From a bacterium (GTDB taxonomy: Bacteria > Myxococcota > UBA727 > JAUIJE01): a stretch of 64,000 bases of DNA. The first letter of the stretch is position 1. Each line of letters begins with the position of its first letter. A program made the position numbers and the translations under genes. The notes under the pieces were generated by a model. That model did not search any database. It was not told the DNA's origin and worked only from the letters and a program-made list of their open reading frames with translations. The stretch lies in the NCBI GenBank assembly GCA_030431455.1, contig JAUIJE010000001.1:842357-906356 (forward strand). Reading direction: 5' to 3'. Shown in pieces: positions 11,548 to 21,632 of the stretch.

Positions 11548-11551
<4 letters not shown>
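11177..11551 (+). CDS. rbfA: 30S ribosome-binding factor RbfA
   Basis: 124 residues. The RbfA core is clear: [41 protein letters not shown] and the C-terminal helix with [24 protein letters not shown]. It acts in late 16S/30S maturation and cold adaptation. It starts 6 bp after infB without its own good ribosome-binding site, so it is probably translated by coupling. Its stop overlaps the glmM start (GTGA). The position after infB is the conserved one; truB, often next, is absent. Confidence 0.93.
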
Positions 11552-12918
<1,367 letters not shown>

Positions 12919-12931
12919 CCACCGCGCGCGC

Positions 12932-13501
12932 CTAAGCGAGACGCTCGACCCACGCGCCCCCCGCGACGTAGCGCTGGTGCAGGTTCCCGGCCCAGAGCTC
13001 GATGCTGCCGTCGACGGCGTGTTCCACCGCCGCCTCGAACGCCCGCTCAAAGCCCACGCAGTCCACGGGGAGCTTGAGATCGAGGTCGAGGGACGCGGAC
13101 TTCGGCTCGACGGTCCAACTCTCTCGTCCAAAAAACTCGGTGTAGGCGTTCGCGTCGAAGGCAGCCAAGGCCTTGTTGCGCCCCGCCGCGCTCTTGAACG
13201 TGAGGGAGCCGGCGGCGCGGAGGGAGCCATCCCAGTCCGCGGCCAGCCGCACTGGCCGAAACGAAATCTCCGCCGCCTCGGGGAGCGCGAGGTGTTGCCC
13301 CAACGCCTCGGCGATGCGCGCGCGGTGAAACTTGGCGTACCGCGCCTGCTCGCCCTTGAGGTCGGGCTTGGAGAACTCGTTGAAGCTGGCGGTCACGGTT
13401 CGGACCAGCATCGTCTTGGACGCGCCCGGGGGCGCGTAGCCGCACAGATCGCGAAGTTGTTTGTTCTTGAGCTTGTTCAGGTTGGGAACCACTGACGTCA
13501 T
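12932..13501 (-). CDS. hypothetical protein
   Basis: 189 residues, soluble, no signal peptide. The ATG at 13501 has GGAGG about 7 bases upstream. The sequence (VPNLNKLKNKQLRDLCGYAPPGASKTMLVRTV near the start) suggests a short helical N-terminus followed by an alpha/beta part with DLDLKLPVDCVGFERAFEAAV, but I recognise no family. It is convergent with glmM (13 bp gap) and follows the DnaJ-type regulator on the same strand. It appears to be a genuine gene from codon use and its ribosome-binding site. Confidence 0.7.
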   Translation of the reverse strand: MTSVVPNLNKLKNKQLRDLCGYAPPGASKTMLVRTVTASFNEFSKPDLKGEQARYAKFHRARIAEALGQHLALPEAAEISFRPVRLAADWDGSLRAAGSLTFKSAAGRNKALAAFDANAYTEFFGRESWTVEPKSASLDLDLKLPVDCVGFERAFEAAVEHAVDGSIELWAGNLHQRYVAGGAWVERLA

Positions 13502-13592
13502 CTTGAGCCTCCAGCGCGAAGCCTAGGGCGAAGGCCGGGGGCCCACCCCTGAAAACCCTGGAGCACGTCTGAAGGAGCGCCTTGAGCCGGCT

Positions 13593-15773
13593 CTAGCCCT
13601 TGAAGAACCGGCCGAGACCGCCGGACTTTTTCTGGCTGTCCTCGATGGCTTTGTTGACCCGGCGCAGCGCGCTGGTGGCGCCCCCGTGCCGGTCGTTGAG
13701 CTTGAGGGTCCGCCGGAAGAAGTTGCGGGCCGCGCTCATGTCGCCCATCTCCATCGCCACCCGTCCCGCGAAGTAGGTGATGTCGGGGACGCCGGCCATC
13801 TGGGCCCCGATGCGGCCGAGCTCGTTGACCAGCCGTTTGCCTTCGCGCGGGTCGCGCCGCCCCCACCAGTTCGCGTAGTCGTGGTAGGCCTTCCACTCGT
13901 TGTTGCCCGGGTTCACCTCGACGCAGGTGGCGAGCAGGCGCACCGCCCCTGCCATCTCCCCGCGCGCGACCAACGTCTTGGCTTTGGCGAAGTCGTTTTC
14001 GGCCTCGAGGATGGCGGCGATGTCGGTGGACATCCCGTCCTCTTCCATCTTGCGCGCGGCGTCGTACTCGGCGCGTTTGCCGTCGTTGGACAGGGTGCTG
14101 TGGGCGTCCTGGATGAGGGCGAACAAGGTGTCGAGCGCCCCCGCGGCGTTGCCGAGGTGGAGGCCGGCGAAGCTGTCGGTGTGGTACTCGCGGGCGAGGT
14201 TGAAGTAGGCCTTCTTGATTTGCGCCCCATCGGCGGTGGCGGGCACACCGAGCACCTCGTAGTGGTCCTTGTCGTCGAGGGCGGCGAGCTTGTCGAGGAT
14301 CTTCTGGCGCGCGGCCTGCTCCTCGGGCGAGAACGCTTGGCCCTCATCGGAGCGCGCCTCTTGGACGACCGCCCGGGTCGAGCTGCGCCGGGGCATGGTC
14401 GGGCCGCCCACCGGTGCGCCCTCGTCGGAGAACACGTGGCCGCCAGGGCCCGCGGTCGGTTGGGCTTGGTGGCTCGTGGGCCGCGAAGCGGGCTGGGGTC
14501 GCGAGCCCTCCTGGGGCGGGGCCGGCCGGGGCGCAGCGGGCTCTTGCGCGGCGGGCCTTTGCGCGGCGGGCGGTTGCGCGGGCCGGGCGGCCTGGGACGC
14601 CACCTGGGCGGTCTGGTTCGCGTCCATGGTGATGGCCTCGGTCGAGGCCATCACCGCCTCGGTGGACATCAGCAGGTACGCCTGGCGCATGCGGGCCACG
14701 CGCTCGCCCCCGTCGCGCGCGGCGGAGAGCATCTGGGCGACCGTGGCCCGGCCGTTGATGGCGCGCACCATCGAGTCTGAGCCACACGCGGCCTCGATGA
14801 AGGCGGTGACCTCGGCCCAGTTTTTTCCGGGGGCGAGGCGCAGGGGGCCGCGCGGCATGACGTGTGGTTCGAGCTCGGTGTCGGTCGCGGTCCGGAGCCC
14901 GACTTTGACCGCGTCGAGCAGCGAGGTCGGGGCGCCGGGCACGACCTTGTTGAACTCGTCGGTGTCGGTCCAGCGAAACGAGCCCGACGCGGCGATGAGG
15001 TAGCTGACCACGCGCGGAATGACCGCCCGGTAGGCGTTTTTGATTTGGTCTTTTGTGATCCAGTCCTCGGTGCGCAGCACGTCGTACAGGCCGCGCCCAC
15101 GCTCAACGCAGAGGTCGATGAGCTTTTGGTACATCTCCGAGGTCAGGATGCCGCGGCGGATGAGCTCCACCCCGACGTTGATGTTGGGGGCGTTGCATTG
15201 GGCCATGGTCGCCCGCCCCCGAAACACAAACACGCGGCCGCGCCGCGGGCCGAACACGTCGAGAATGCCGGTGTGGCTCTCCCGGGCCGCCCGCCACAGA
15301 AGGTGGATGACCGGGCTCTCGAGCAGGCCGCCTTGGCCGGGCATGGGCCGCTTTTCGGCGGCGGCGGCGGTGGCGGCGGCGGGCGCGGCTTGGGCCGAGA
15401 GGATGCGCTCGATCTCGGCCACGAGTTTGTCGGGGCCGAACGGCTTGGCCAAGAATGCCTGGGCATTGTGTTGGTTGAACGCCTCGTCCTGGTGCTCTTT
15501 GGACTTGAACACCCCGCTGATGAACACCACCGGGCTTTGCACCTGGCGCGCCCGGAGCCCGATGGCGACGTCGAAACCCTGCTTTTTCGGCAACAACAGG
15601 TCGAGCACGATCACGTCGGGCATCGCCGCGCCGCTCTGCTTCACCGCGTCGATGTGGTCGAGCGCCTCCGCCCCGTTGGCGAAGGGCAACACATCGAACC
15701 CCTCCTGGGTGAGGGCCGCGGCCAGCGTTCCCCGGAGGTTGGTGTCGTCGTCAGCGAGGAGAATCGAGGGCAT
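13593..15773 (-). CDS. response regulator: receiver + DUF4388 (PATAN-like) + DnaJ domain
   Basis: 726 residues. Receiver domain at 1-125 with ADDD (8-10), phospho-acceptor Asp58 (VIVLDLLLPKK) and the AKPFG lysine. A DUF4388/PATAN-like region follows (about 150-330: HTGILDVFGPRRGRVFVFRGRATMAQC). Then a Pro/Ala/Gln linker (about 395-470), a J domain (about 500-565: DHYEVLGVPATADGAQIKKAYFNLAREYH) and a C-terminal TPR-like region. The J-domain HPD tripeptide reads HTD (531-533), so DnaK stimulation is doubtful. This architecture is common in myxobacterial-type genomes. It probably relays a phosphorylation signal into protein assemblies, but the partner kinase is not in view. Confidence 0.85.
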   Translation of the reverse strand: MPSILLADDDTNLRGTLAAALTQEGFDVLPFANGAEALDHIDAVKQSGAAMPDVIVLDLLLPKKQGFDVAIGLRARQVQSPVVFISGVFKSKEHQDEAFNQHNAQAFLAKPFGPDKLVAEIERILSAQAAPAAATAAAAEKRPMPGQGGLLESPVIHLLWRAARESHTGILDVFGPRRGRVFVFRGRATMAQCNAPNINVGVELIRRGILTSEMYQKLIDLCVERGRGLYDVLRTEDWITKDQIKNAYRAVIPRVVSYLIAASGSFRWTDTDEFNKVVPGAPTSLLDAVKVGLRTATDTELEPHVMPRGPLRLAPGKNWAEVTAFIEAACGSDSMVRAINGRATVAQMLSAARDGGERVARMRQAYLLMSTEAVMASTEAITMDANQTAQVASQAARPAQPPAAQRPAAQEPAAPRPAPPQEGSRPQPASRPTSHQAQPTAGPGGHVFSDEGAPVGGPTMPRRSSTRAVVQEARSDEGQAFSPEEQAARQKILDKLAALDDKDHYEVLGVPATADGAQIKKAYFNLAREYHTDSFAGLHLGNAAGALDTLFALIQDAHSTLSNDGKRAEYDAARKMEEDGMSTDIAAILEAENDFAKAKTLVARGEMAGAVRLLATCVEVNPGNNEWKAYHDYANWWGRRDPREGKRLVNELGRIGAQMAGVPDITYFAGRVAMEMGDMSAARNFFRRTLKLNDRHGGATSALRRVNKAIEDSQKKSGGLGRFFKG

Positions 15774-15803
15774 GCGGGCTCGACTGTAGCAGAATCGCCC
15801 GCC

Positions 15804-18389
15804 TCAGCGGGTTTGCACCACGACCGGAGACAGCGCGAGCGGGCGCTGGGACAACAGGGCCTCGGCCACGTCAGGGTCGACCCCGAGGAGGAACTTGGTG
15901 GTCTGCGAGACGCTGTCCGCGGTCGCGTTGGTCCCCGCCACCACCCGGACCGCGCTCGACAGCCGGCTGGTGATTTCGTCGTCGCCGCTGAGCACCGAAT
16001 ACTCGACCTCGTCGGCGGACAGCCCGGACAGTTCGCGGGCCCGGGCGAGGGCGGCGTCGAGCCCCCCCAGGGTGTCGACCAGCCCGTGCCCCTTGGCCTC
16101 GACCCCGGTCCAGACCCGGCCGCCGGCCACCGCGCGCAGCTTTTTGTCGTCGGTGCCGCGGCCCTCCTTGATCGCGGTCAAGAACCGTTCGTAAATCCAA
16201 TCGACCTGTTTTTCGGCCGCTTGGCGCTCGGACTCGGACAGCCCGCGCAGGAGGTTGGGGCCGGGGTTGGCCCCGCGGTTGATTTCATATCCGTGCACGC
16301 CGACGTCGGAGGCGAGCCGCTCCGCGTTGAACATCAAGGAGAACACGCCGATCGACCCGGTGATGGTCTGCGGCTCGGCGAAGATCTCTTGGGCCCCCGC
16401 GGCCACGTAGTACCCGCCGCTGGCCGCGACGTCGCCCATGGAGGCGATGACGGGCTTTTCCTCGCGCAGGTCCATCACCGCGTGCCAAATCAGGTCCGAG
16501 GCGAGGGCGTCCCCGCCGGGGGAGTCGATGCGCAACACCACCGCCTTGACCTCGGAGTCCTTCTTCGCCGCCCGCAACGCTTCGATGATGGTGTTGGCGG
16601 CGGCGCCGCCCCCTCCGTCGAGGAGGGGAATGCCCCCGCCCCCGCTCATGGAGATGGTGCCGCTGACGGGGATGATCGCGATCCGGTTGGGGTCGGACCA
16701 CCGGTCCTTGCGCCGGGCGTCGTCGAGGTAGCTGTCGTCGAGGCTGGGTTTGCCGATGCCCTCGAAGTCGCTTTCGATCAGGCTGGGCACCTCCGAGAAG
16801 TAGCCGATGCCGTCGACGATGTTGGCCCGCCGCGCGTCCTCGGCGTTGAGGCCGCCTTTGTCGATCAGGGCTTTGACCTTCTCCGGGCTCAAGTTGCGGC
16901 CGGCGGCGAGACCTTCGACCAGCCGGCCAAAGAGCACGTCGAGGAGGGCGTTCTCGACTTCGAGTTCAGCGGCATTGGGTTCGTCGGCGATGAAGGTCTG
17001 GGGCGCGGACTTGTACTCCCCCGCGGTGATGGCCTGGGCTTGGAGGCCAAACCGGTCGAGCGCGCTTTTGACGTACATCAACTGCACCGAGATGCCGTCG
17101 AGGGAGAGCGCCGCGGCCGGGGACATATAGATCTTGTCCGCGGCGGCGGCGAGGTAGACCGCCTCGTCCCCGCCCCCGTCGAGGTGCACCACCACGCGTT
17201 TGCCCGCGGCGCGCAGCTTGAGCACCAGGCCGCGCAGCTCCTCGATGCGGCCCCAGCCCAGGGACAGACCGGACAGGCGGAGCACCACGCCCTCGACGCC
17301 CTCGTCGCGGGAGGCCTTCTCCAGGCCGTGCATCACCTCGAGGGGCGAGGTCTGGCCCGCGAACACCTCCTCGATGATGTTGTCCGCGTCGTTGGGGGGC
17401 ACCCCGGCCCCGGTGAGGGTGAGGGTGATCCAATGGGAGAACGTGGGAATGACGCTGTCGAACTCCTCGACGGAGAACCGGGCGAACGCCCCCATCGTGC
17501 CCTGCACGGTGTTCGCGCTGAGGTTGGTGCTGGAGGTGGTGCCGATGTCGCCGAGCAACAGCGCGCCGAGGTGCCCGGTGTTGACCTCGATGCCGGCGCC
17601 CACGCGGGCCAGGGGCAGCGACTGGAAGGACCAATCAAATTGCTCGGCCATGACCCCGGCGTAGAGGACCCCGCCGAGGGCTTGCAGCTTGACATTGGCA
17701 GAGGGGAGCAGGCGGCCCTGGGAGAACGCGGCGTTGGTGAAGAGGTTGGGGTGACCGGCTTCGAAGCGGACGTCGGTGCCGACGGTGAGGTACTTGCCGA
17801 ACGGGCGGAGGCTCACCCCCGCGCGCATCTTGCTCGCTTCGTCGAGCTTGACCGCGCCGAGGTTCTCGAAGGCAAAACCCATCGAGAGCCACGACAAGGG
17901 CCGGATTTGAAACCCCATGTCCCCGAGGAAGCGCACCGCGCCGGGACCTTGGTTGGGGTCGAGCGAGGTAAAGGTGTGCAGCTGGGTGCCGATGGCGAGG
18001 GTGCGGTCAAACCGAAACGCCATCGTGAACGAGTTGGTGAACATCGGCGTGGCCCCGAACGCGGTGGGCACCACGTATTGGGCCGCGCCCCCGAGGGCGA
18101 AGCCTTCGACGGGGCTGAACGCCGACTGCAACAACAGGCGATGCCGTGGCCGCGCCCCGATGCCGAACTCGCCGGAGTAGCCGCCCACCACCTGCAGGGC
18201 GTCGACGAACGCCAAGCCCGCGGGGTTGCTGTGCATCGCCCAGGTGTCGTCGACCGCGGCGGTCTGGGCGTAAGGGGTGATGGTGCCGGTGAGGCCGTGG
18301 GGGATGCCTTGGGCGAGGGCCGCGGAAGACCCCAGCGCGACGAAGGCGGCGAACAGTCCAGGGAGCAGACGCTTCATGACCGAACTCAT
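15804..18389 (-). CDS. sppA: outer-membrane-barrel / signal peptide peptidase SppA fusion
   Basis: 861 residues from ATG 18389 (a second ATG lies at 18377). The signal peptide MKRLLPGLFAAFVALGSSAALA ends near residue 27. The next 290 or so residues look like a beta-barrel of the PorV/FadL-like kind (TWAMHSNPAGLAFVDALQV, alternating polar/aromatic strands). A double S49 protease follows: Lys460 in TAGEYKSAPQ is the general base and Ser657 in VAASGGYY the nucleophile, about 200 residues apart as in long-form SppA. It should degrade cleaved signal peptides or envelope proteins. The barrel-protease fusion would put the protease in or at the outer membrane, which is unlike the inner-membrane E. 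coli enzyme. Alternatively the N-terminal part may be a periplasmic beta domain. Confidence 0.85.
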   Translation of the reverse strand: MSSVMKRLLPGLFAAFVALGSSAALAQGIPHGLTGTITPYAQTAAVDDTWAMHSNPAGLAFVDALQVVGGYSGEFGIGARPRHRLLLQSAFSPVEGFALGGAAQYVVPTAFGATPMFTNSFTMAFRFDRTLAIGTQLHTFTSLDPNQGPGAVRFLGDMGFQIRPLSWLSMGFAFENLGAVKLDEASKMRAGVSLRPFGKYLTVGTDVRFEAGHPNLFTNAAFSQGRLLPSANVKLQALGGVLYAGVMAEQFDWSFQSLPLARVGAGIEVNTGHLGALLLGDIGTTSSTNLSANTVQGTMGAFARFSVEEFDSVIPTFSHWITLTLTGAGVPPNDADNIIEEVFAGQTSPLEVMHGLEKASRDEGVEGVVLRLSGLSLGWGRIEELRGLVLKLRAAGKRVVVHLDGGGDEAVYLAAAADKIYMSPAAALSLDGISVQLMYVKSALDRFGLQAQAITAGEYKSAPQTFIADEPNAAELEVENALLDVLFGRLVEGLAAGRNLSPEKVKALIDKGGLNAEDARRANIVDGIGYFSEVPSLIESDFEGIGKPSLDDSYLDDARRKDRWSDPNRIAIIPVSGTISMSGGGGIPLLDGGGGAAANTIIEALRAAKKDSEVKAVVLRIDSPGGDALASDLIWHAVMDLREEKPVIASMGDVAASGGYYVAAGAQEIFAEPQTITGSIGVFSLMFNAERLASDVGVHGYEINRGANPGPNLLRGLSESERQAAEKQVDWIYERFLTAIKEGRGTDDKKLRAVAGGRVWTGVEAKGHGLVDTLGGLDAALARARELSGLSADEVEYSVLSGDDEITSRLSSAVRVVAGTNATADSVSQTTKFLLGVDPDVAEALLSQRPLALSPVVVQTR

Positions 18390-18476
18390 AACCCACTTTC
18401 CCGCTCGTGCGGTGGACGATCCGTGGACCGGGGCGGGGCGTCCGCGCCGCACCCTGGGGCGAGGCCCAGCGGCGGG

Positions 18477-19016
18477 CTACAGGCCTTCTGCGAGGTCTAG
18501 GATCTTCTGGCACGAACGCCAGTTGCGCGCGGTGGCGGCCACGCCGAGGGCTTTGTCGAGTCCCTTCACCATCGTGCTTTTCCCGATGCCGCCGGGACTC
18601 CAAAGGTACAGGGCGTGTTTGGCCAGGGTCGTTTGTTCGTCGACGCGGGGGAGCGCGTCGACGGCTTTTTGGGCCGCCGCGGTCGGGGCCTTCTCCAAAA
18701 AGTACACATGCACCGCCTTGGGGTCGGCCGCCCCCTCGGCGCGGTACGGGCACGCGTCGAGCACCTTGCGGTAGGTGCCCAACGCCATCACCATCATCTG
18801 CGGGACCCAGCGGAAGTTGTTGCCGAACTCGTCGACCAGCGCCTGCCGGTAGCGCCCCGCCGACTGACCGGTCTCGACCACGAGGTTGCCGCTTTGGATG
18901 TAGGTGGCGGCTTGGGTCGCCCCCACCGCCTCGGCCATGCCGCGCAGGTCCGCCATCTGGATGCGGTGGTGGCCGCCGACGTTGATGCCGCGAAGAAGCA
19001 CGATCAACTTGGCCAT
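18477..19016 (-). CDS. DUF1697 family protein
   Basis: 179 residues, typical for DUF1697. It opens KLIVLLRGINVGGHHRIQM and continues ATYIQSGNLVVET, both family signatures; the C-terminal half carries NWRSCQKILDLAE. The biochemical role of the family is unknown. It lies 31 bp downstream of the selenoprotein gene on the same strand, so the two and ychF may be one transcript. Confidence 0.87.
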   Translation of the reverse strand: MAKLIVLLRGINVGGHHRIQMADLRGMAEAVGATQAATYIQSGNLVVETGQSAGRYRQALVDEFGNNFRWVPQMMVMALGTYRKVLDACPYRAEGAADPKAVHVYFLEKAPTAAAQKAVDALPRVDEQTTLAKHALYLWSPGGIGKSTMVKGLDKALGVAATARNWRSCQKILDLAEGL

Positions 19017-19047
19017 CGGTGCCTTTCGTCTCGGGCGGCTCGCCCCG

Positions 19048-19392
19048 TCAGCGCAGGGCGTCGAAGCCGCCGGGGGGAAAGCCGACGAACAGCGCCTGGC
19101 CCTGGCGCAGGGTGGGAGCGCGGAGATTGCCGGTGGTGCCGAGCATGTGGGAGAGCAGTTCTTCGTCGTCGGGCGCGGCCTTTTTCATCTCGAAGTGGAG
19201 CACGTTTTTGCCCTTGGCCACGTATATGTCCCGGGCCGCGCGTGCCAATGACAATGCATCGGCCCGCTGCAGTTTGCGGCTGGCCGGGACCTGCTCGACG
19301 ATCTCGTATTGGTTTTGCGCAAGAAACTCCTGCGCTCGTTTGCAGCCCGTTCAACCTGAGCGGTGGTAGTACCAGTCGATTTTCTTCGCCAC
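19048..19392 (-). CDS. selenoprotein, ArsC/Spx-like thioredoxin fold, in-frame TGA = Sec14
   Basis: Reading from GTG 19392 gives a 114-residue protein only if the TGA at 19351-19353 is read as selenocysteine. The N-terminus is MAKKIDWYYHRSG-U-TGCKRA, so U14-T-G-C17 forms a UxxC redox site at the end of the first strand. The rest has thioredoxin/ArsC-fold features, with a late GNLRAPTLRQGQALFVGF (conserved Pro after Ala, then a strand). GAGGAGG lies 6 bases before the GTG. A SECIS-like hairpin follows the TGA. The frame ends at a second TGA, after LR, at 19048. Likely a selenium-dependent oxidoreductase of the ArsC-like (seleno)protein group; the substrate is unknown. A caller ignoring Sec would give only a 68-aa TTG-start ORF (19254-19048) that lacks the redox site. 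Confidence 0.85.
19317..19350 (-). promoter_or_regulatory. bacterial SECIS-like hairpin
   Basis: Immediately after the TGA codon in the mRNA come 15 nt, then gcgca, a 9-nt loop ggagtttct, and tgcgc. That is a 5-bp perfect stem whose loop begins with GG 21 nt after the UGA. Known bacterial SECIS elements have a small apical loop with a G among its first two bases, about 16-37 nt downstream of UGA, and this matches. It lies inside the coding sequence, as in other bacteria. Confidence 0.7.
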
Positions 19393-19446
19393 GTCGTCCT
19401 CCTCGTCACACCGGGGACGGCTCGTCCCGGTCACACATTGAACGTT

Positions 19447-20550
19447 CTACACATTGAACTTGAAGTGCATGACGTCGCCGTCGCGCACCACGTACTCCTT
19501 GCCCTCGAGCCGCAGCTTGCCCGCCTCGCGGGCCTTGGCCTCGCCGCCCAGAGACACGAAGTCCTCCCACCAAATCACCTCGGCCTTGATGAACCCACGC
19601 TCGAAGTCGGAGTGAATCACCCCCGCGGCCTGGGGCGCCTTGGCCCCGGCGGGGATCGTCCAAGCGCGGACCTCTTTTTTGCCCGCGGTGAGATAAGTCT
19701 GCAGACCCAATAGGGCATAGCCAGCGCGAATCAGGCGGTCGAGCCCGGACTCCTCCAGGCCGAGGCTCTCCAAGAACTCCTTTTTCTCCTCCTCGTCGAG
19801 CTCGGCGATCTCGGCCTCGATCTTGGCGCAGATCGGGATCACTTGGTCATCGCGTTCGGCCGCGATCTTGTGCAGCTCGGCGAGGTGCGGGTTGGTCGCG
19901 GGGTCGAAGCCGTCCTCGTCGACGTTGCCCACAAACAGCGTGGGCTTCACGGTGATGAGGTGCAGGTCGCGCATGATGACGCGGCTGTCGTCGTCGTCCC
20001 CGATGTCGAAGCTGCGCGCGGGGTGGCCCTTTTGCAGGTGGTCGAGGAGCCGCTCGGTCAGGGCCACGGCCTTTTTCTCCATCGGGTCCTGGCCGCGGGC
20101 CATTTTTTTGGCGCGTTCGTGACGCTTCTCGACCGTCTCGAGGTCCTTGAAGATGAGCTCGGTCTCGATGGTCTCCACGTCGCGCCGCGGGTTCACGTCG
20201 CCGTCGACGTGGGTCACGTTGTCGTCGGTGAAGCAGCGCACCACGTGGCAAATCGCGTCCACATCACGGATGTGGGAGAGGAACTTGTTGCCCAGCCCTT
20301 CACCCTGCGAGGCGCCGCGCACCAGGCCGGCGATGTCGACGAACCGAATGGAAGCGGGCACCACTTTTTCGGGGTCGACCACGTCGGCGAGGGCTTTGAT
20401 GCGCGTGTCCGGCACGGACACGATGCCGACGTTCGGCTCGATGGTGCAGAACGGGTAGTTGGCCGACTCGGCCACCGCGTTCGACAAGCAGTTGAACAGG
20501 GTGCTCTTGCCCACGTTGGGCAGGCCGACGATTCCACACGAAAAACCCAT
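19447..20550 (-). CDS. ychF: ribosome-binding ATPase/GTPase YchF (Obg family)
   Basis: 367 residues. G1 is GLPNVGKSTLFN (about 9-20), followed by DIAGLVRGASQGEGLGNKFL, and the C-terminal TGS domain ends in DGDVMHFKFNV. YchF binds ATP and ribosomes and is tied to translation and oxidative-stress responses. It lies 54 bp upstream of the selenoprotein gene on the same strand and is divergent from trmH. Confidence 0.96.
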   Translation of the reverse strand: MGFSCGIVGLPNVGKSTLFNCLSNAVAESANYPFCTIEPNVGIVSVPDTRIKALADVVDPEKVVPASIRFVDIAGLVRGASQGEGLGNKFLSHIRDVDAICHVVRCFTDDNVTHVDGDVNPRRDVETIETELIFKDLETVEKRHERAKKMARGQDPMEKKAVALTERLLDHLQKGHPARSFDIGDDDDSRVIMRDLHLITVKPTLFVGNVDEDGFDPATNPHLAELHKIAAERDDQVIPICAKIEAEIAELDEEEKKEFLESLGLEESGLDRLIRAGYALLGLQTYLTAGKKEVRAWTIPAGAKAPQAAGVIHSDFERGFIKAEVIWWEDFVSLGGEAKAREAGKLRLEGKEYVVRDGDVMHFKFNV

Positions 20551-20945
20551 GGCGGATGCTCCTGACGGATGGCTCTGTGCCTCGGTGGAACCGGTTTTTC
20601 AATTCGGTTCAGTCCCGGCACGCGCCCCTCTCGAAAACGCCGACATCACCGGGCACGGGTTGTGAAATACCTCCCGCGCCGACGGAGATTCCGCGGCCTC
20701 CCAGCGCGCGCCGTGCACGACGGGCGCAGGGGGCGTTGATCCCGCCGCCTCGACGAGAGGAGGCACCGCGGGGCGCGCCCGGACGGGGAAGGCTGGTCGG
20801 TGGGGGCGGGCCCTCCGGGCCCCCTCTCACTTTTCGCGCCGCCCGGCCCCATCTGCCCCGTTTCCGCGCAGATTCCCCCCGCCGGGAACAAATCTCTCGC
20901 CCCACCTTCCTTGACGGCCACCGCCTCCCTCGGCATCGCCCCTGC
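20551..20945. other. 395-bp divergent intergenic region, ychF / trmH
   Basis: No gene with acceptable start and codon use is seen here. It must hold promoters for both directions. An inverted repeat, gaaccg at 20588-20593 with cggttc at 20605-20610, lies in the ychF leader. A GC-rich palindromic stretch (gggccc / gggccc) lies near 20812-20826. No convincing -10 box is seen on the trmH side. Confidence 0.45.
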
Positions 20946-21632
20946 GTGGACGCCACCCTCCGCTCCCGCCTGCGCCGCCTGATGGACGAGCACGCCCTCG
21001 GGCCCTACGTCTCCGAGCGGCGCAAAGACCGGATGCTCGACGTCATCGGCGGCCGCCTCACGTCGGTCACGGTGGTGCTCGAAAACCTCTACGACCCCCA
21101 CAACGTCTCTGCCGTGGTGCGCACGGCCGAAGGCTTTGGTTTGCACCAGGTGCACGTGGTGGAGCAGCCCAACAAATACACGCGCTGCGCGGCGATTCTG
21201 CGCGGGTCGGATCGCTGGGTCGACATCGTGCGCCACGACGGGCTCAACCGCTGCCTGAGCGATCTCATGGCCGACGGCTACACCCTCGCGGTCGCCGACG
21301 TGGGCGAGGGCTGCGTGCCCGTTGAGAAGCTCGACGTGACCGGCAAGCTCGCGGTGGTCATGGGCAGCGAACGCGACGGCCTGTCCAAACGCGCCAAGCA
21401 GCTCGCCGACGTGCGGTTCACCATCCCCATGGCCGGGTTCACCGAGTCGTTCAACGTGTCGGTGTCGGCCGCGATCACCCTGTACGAGGTCACGCGCCGT
21501 CGACGGCAGCTGGCCACGGTGCCCGAGCTGACCGAGGCCCAACTCGCCGAACACCTCGTGCAGTGGATGCGCCGCTCGGTCAAAAACGCCGCCGACATCG
21601 AGGCGCGCGTGGCCCAAGAACAGCAAAGCTGA
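20946..21632 (+). CDS. trmH: tRNA (guanosine-18-2'-O)-methyltransferase TrmH (SPOUT)
   Basis: 228 residues from GTG 20946; the frame is open further upstream but that part is not protein-like. SPOUT motifs: LENLYDPHNVSAVVRTAEGFG (motif 1), VVMGSERDGLS (motif 2) and IPMAGFTESFNVSVSAAITLYE (motif 3, the trefoil-knot SAM site). Length and motif spacing match TrmH, which methylates the ribose of G18 in tRNA. selU, also a tRNA-modifying gene, starts 63 bp downstream. Confidence 0.9.
   Translation: MDATLRSRLRRLMDEHALGPYVSERRKDRMLDVIGGRLTSVTVVLENLYDPHNVSAVVRTAEGFGLHQVHVVEQPNKYTRCAAILRGSDRWVDIVRHDGLNRCLSDLMADGYTLAVADVGEGCVPVEKLDVTGKLAVVMGSERDGLSKRAKQLADVRFTIPMAGFTESFNVSVSAAITLYEVTRRRRQLATVPELTEAQLAEHLVQWMRRSVKNAADIEARVAQEQQS

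Noticed and set aside
14862..18500. 1212-aa plus-strand ORF opposite the sppA fusion and the DnaJ regulator
   Set aside because: Antisense shadow with His/Arg/Gly-rich composition and no domain or ribosome-binding site.
19048..19254. 68-aa TTG-start ORF as a separate gene
   Set aside because: It is the 3' part of the selenoprotein frame; it has no ribosome-binding site, and the proper GTG start with a strong one lies upstream across the TGA.
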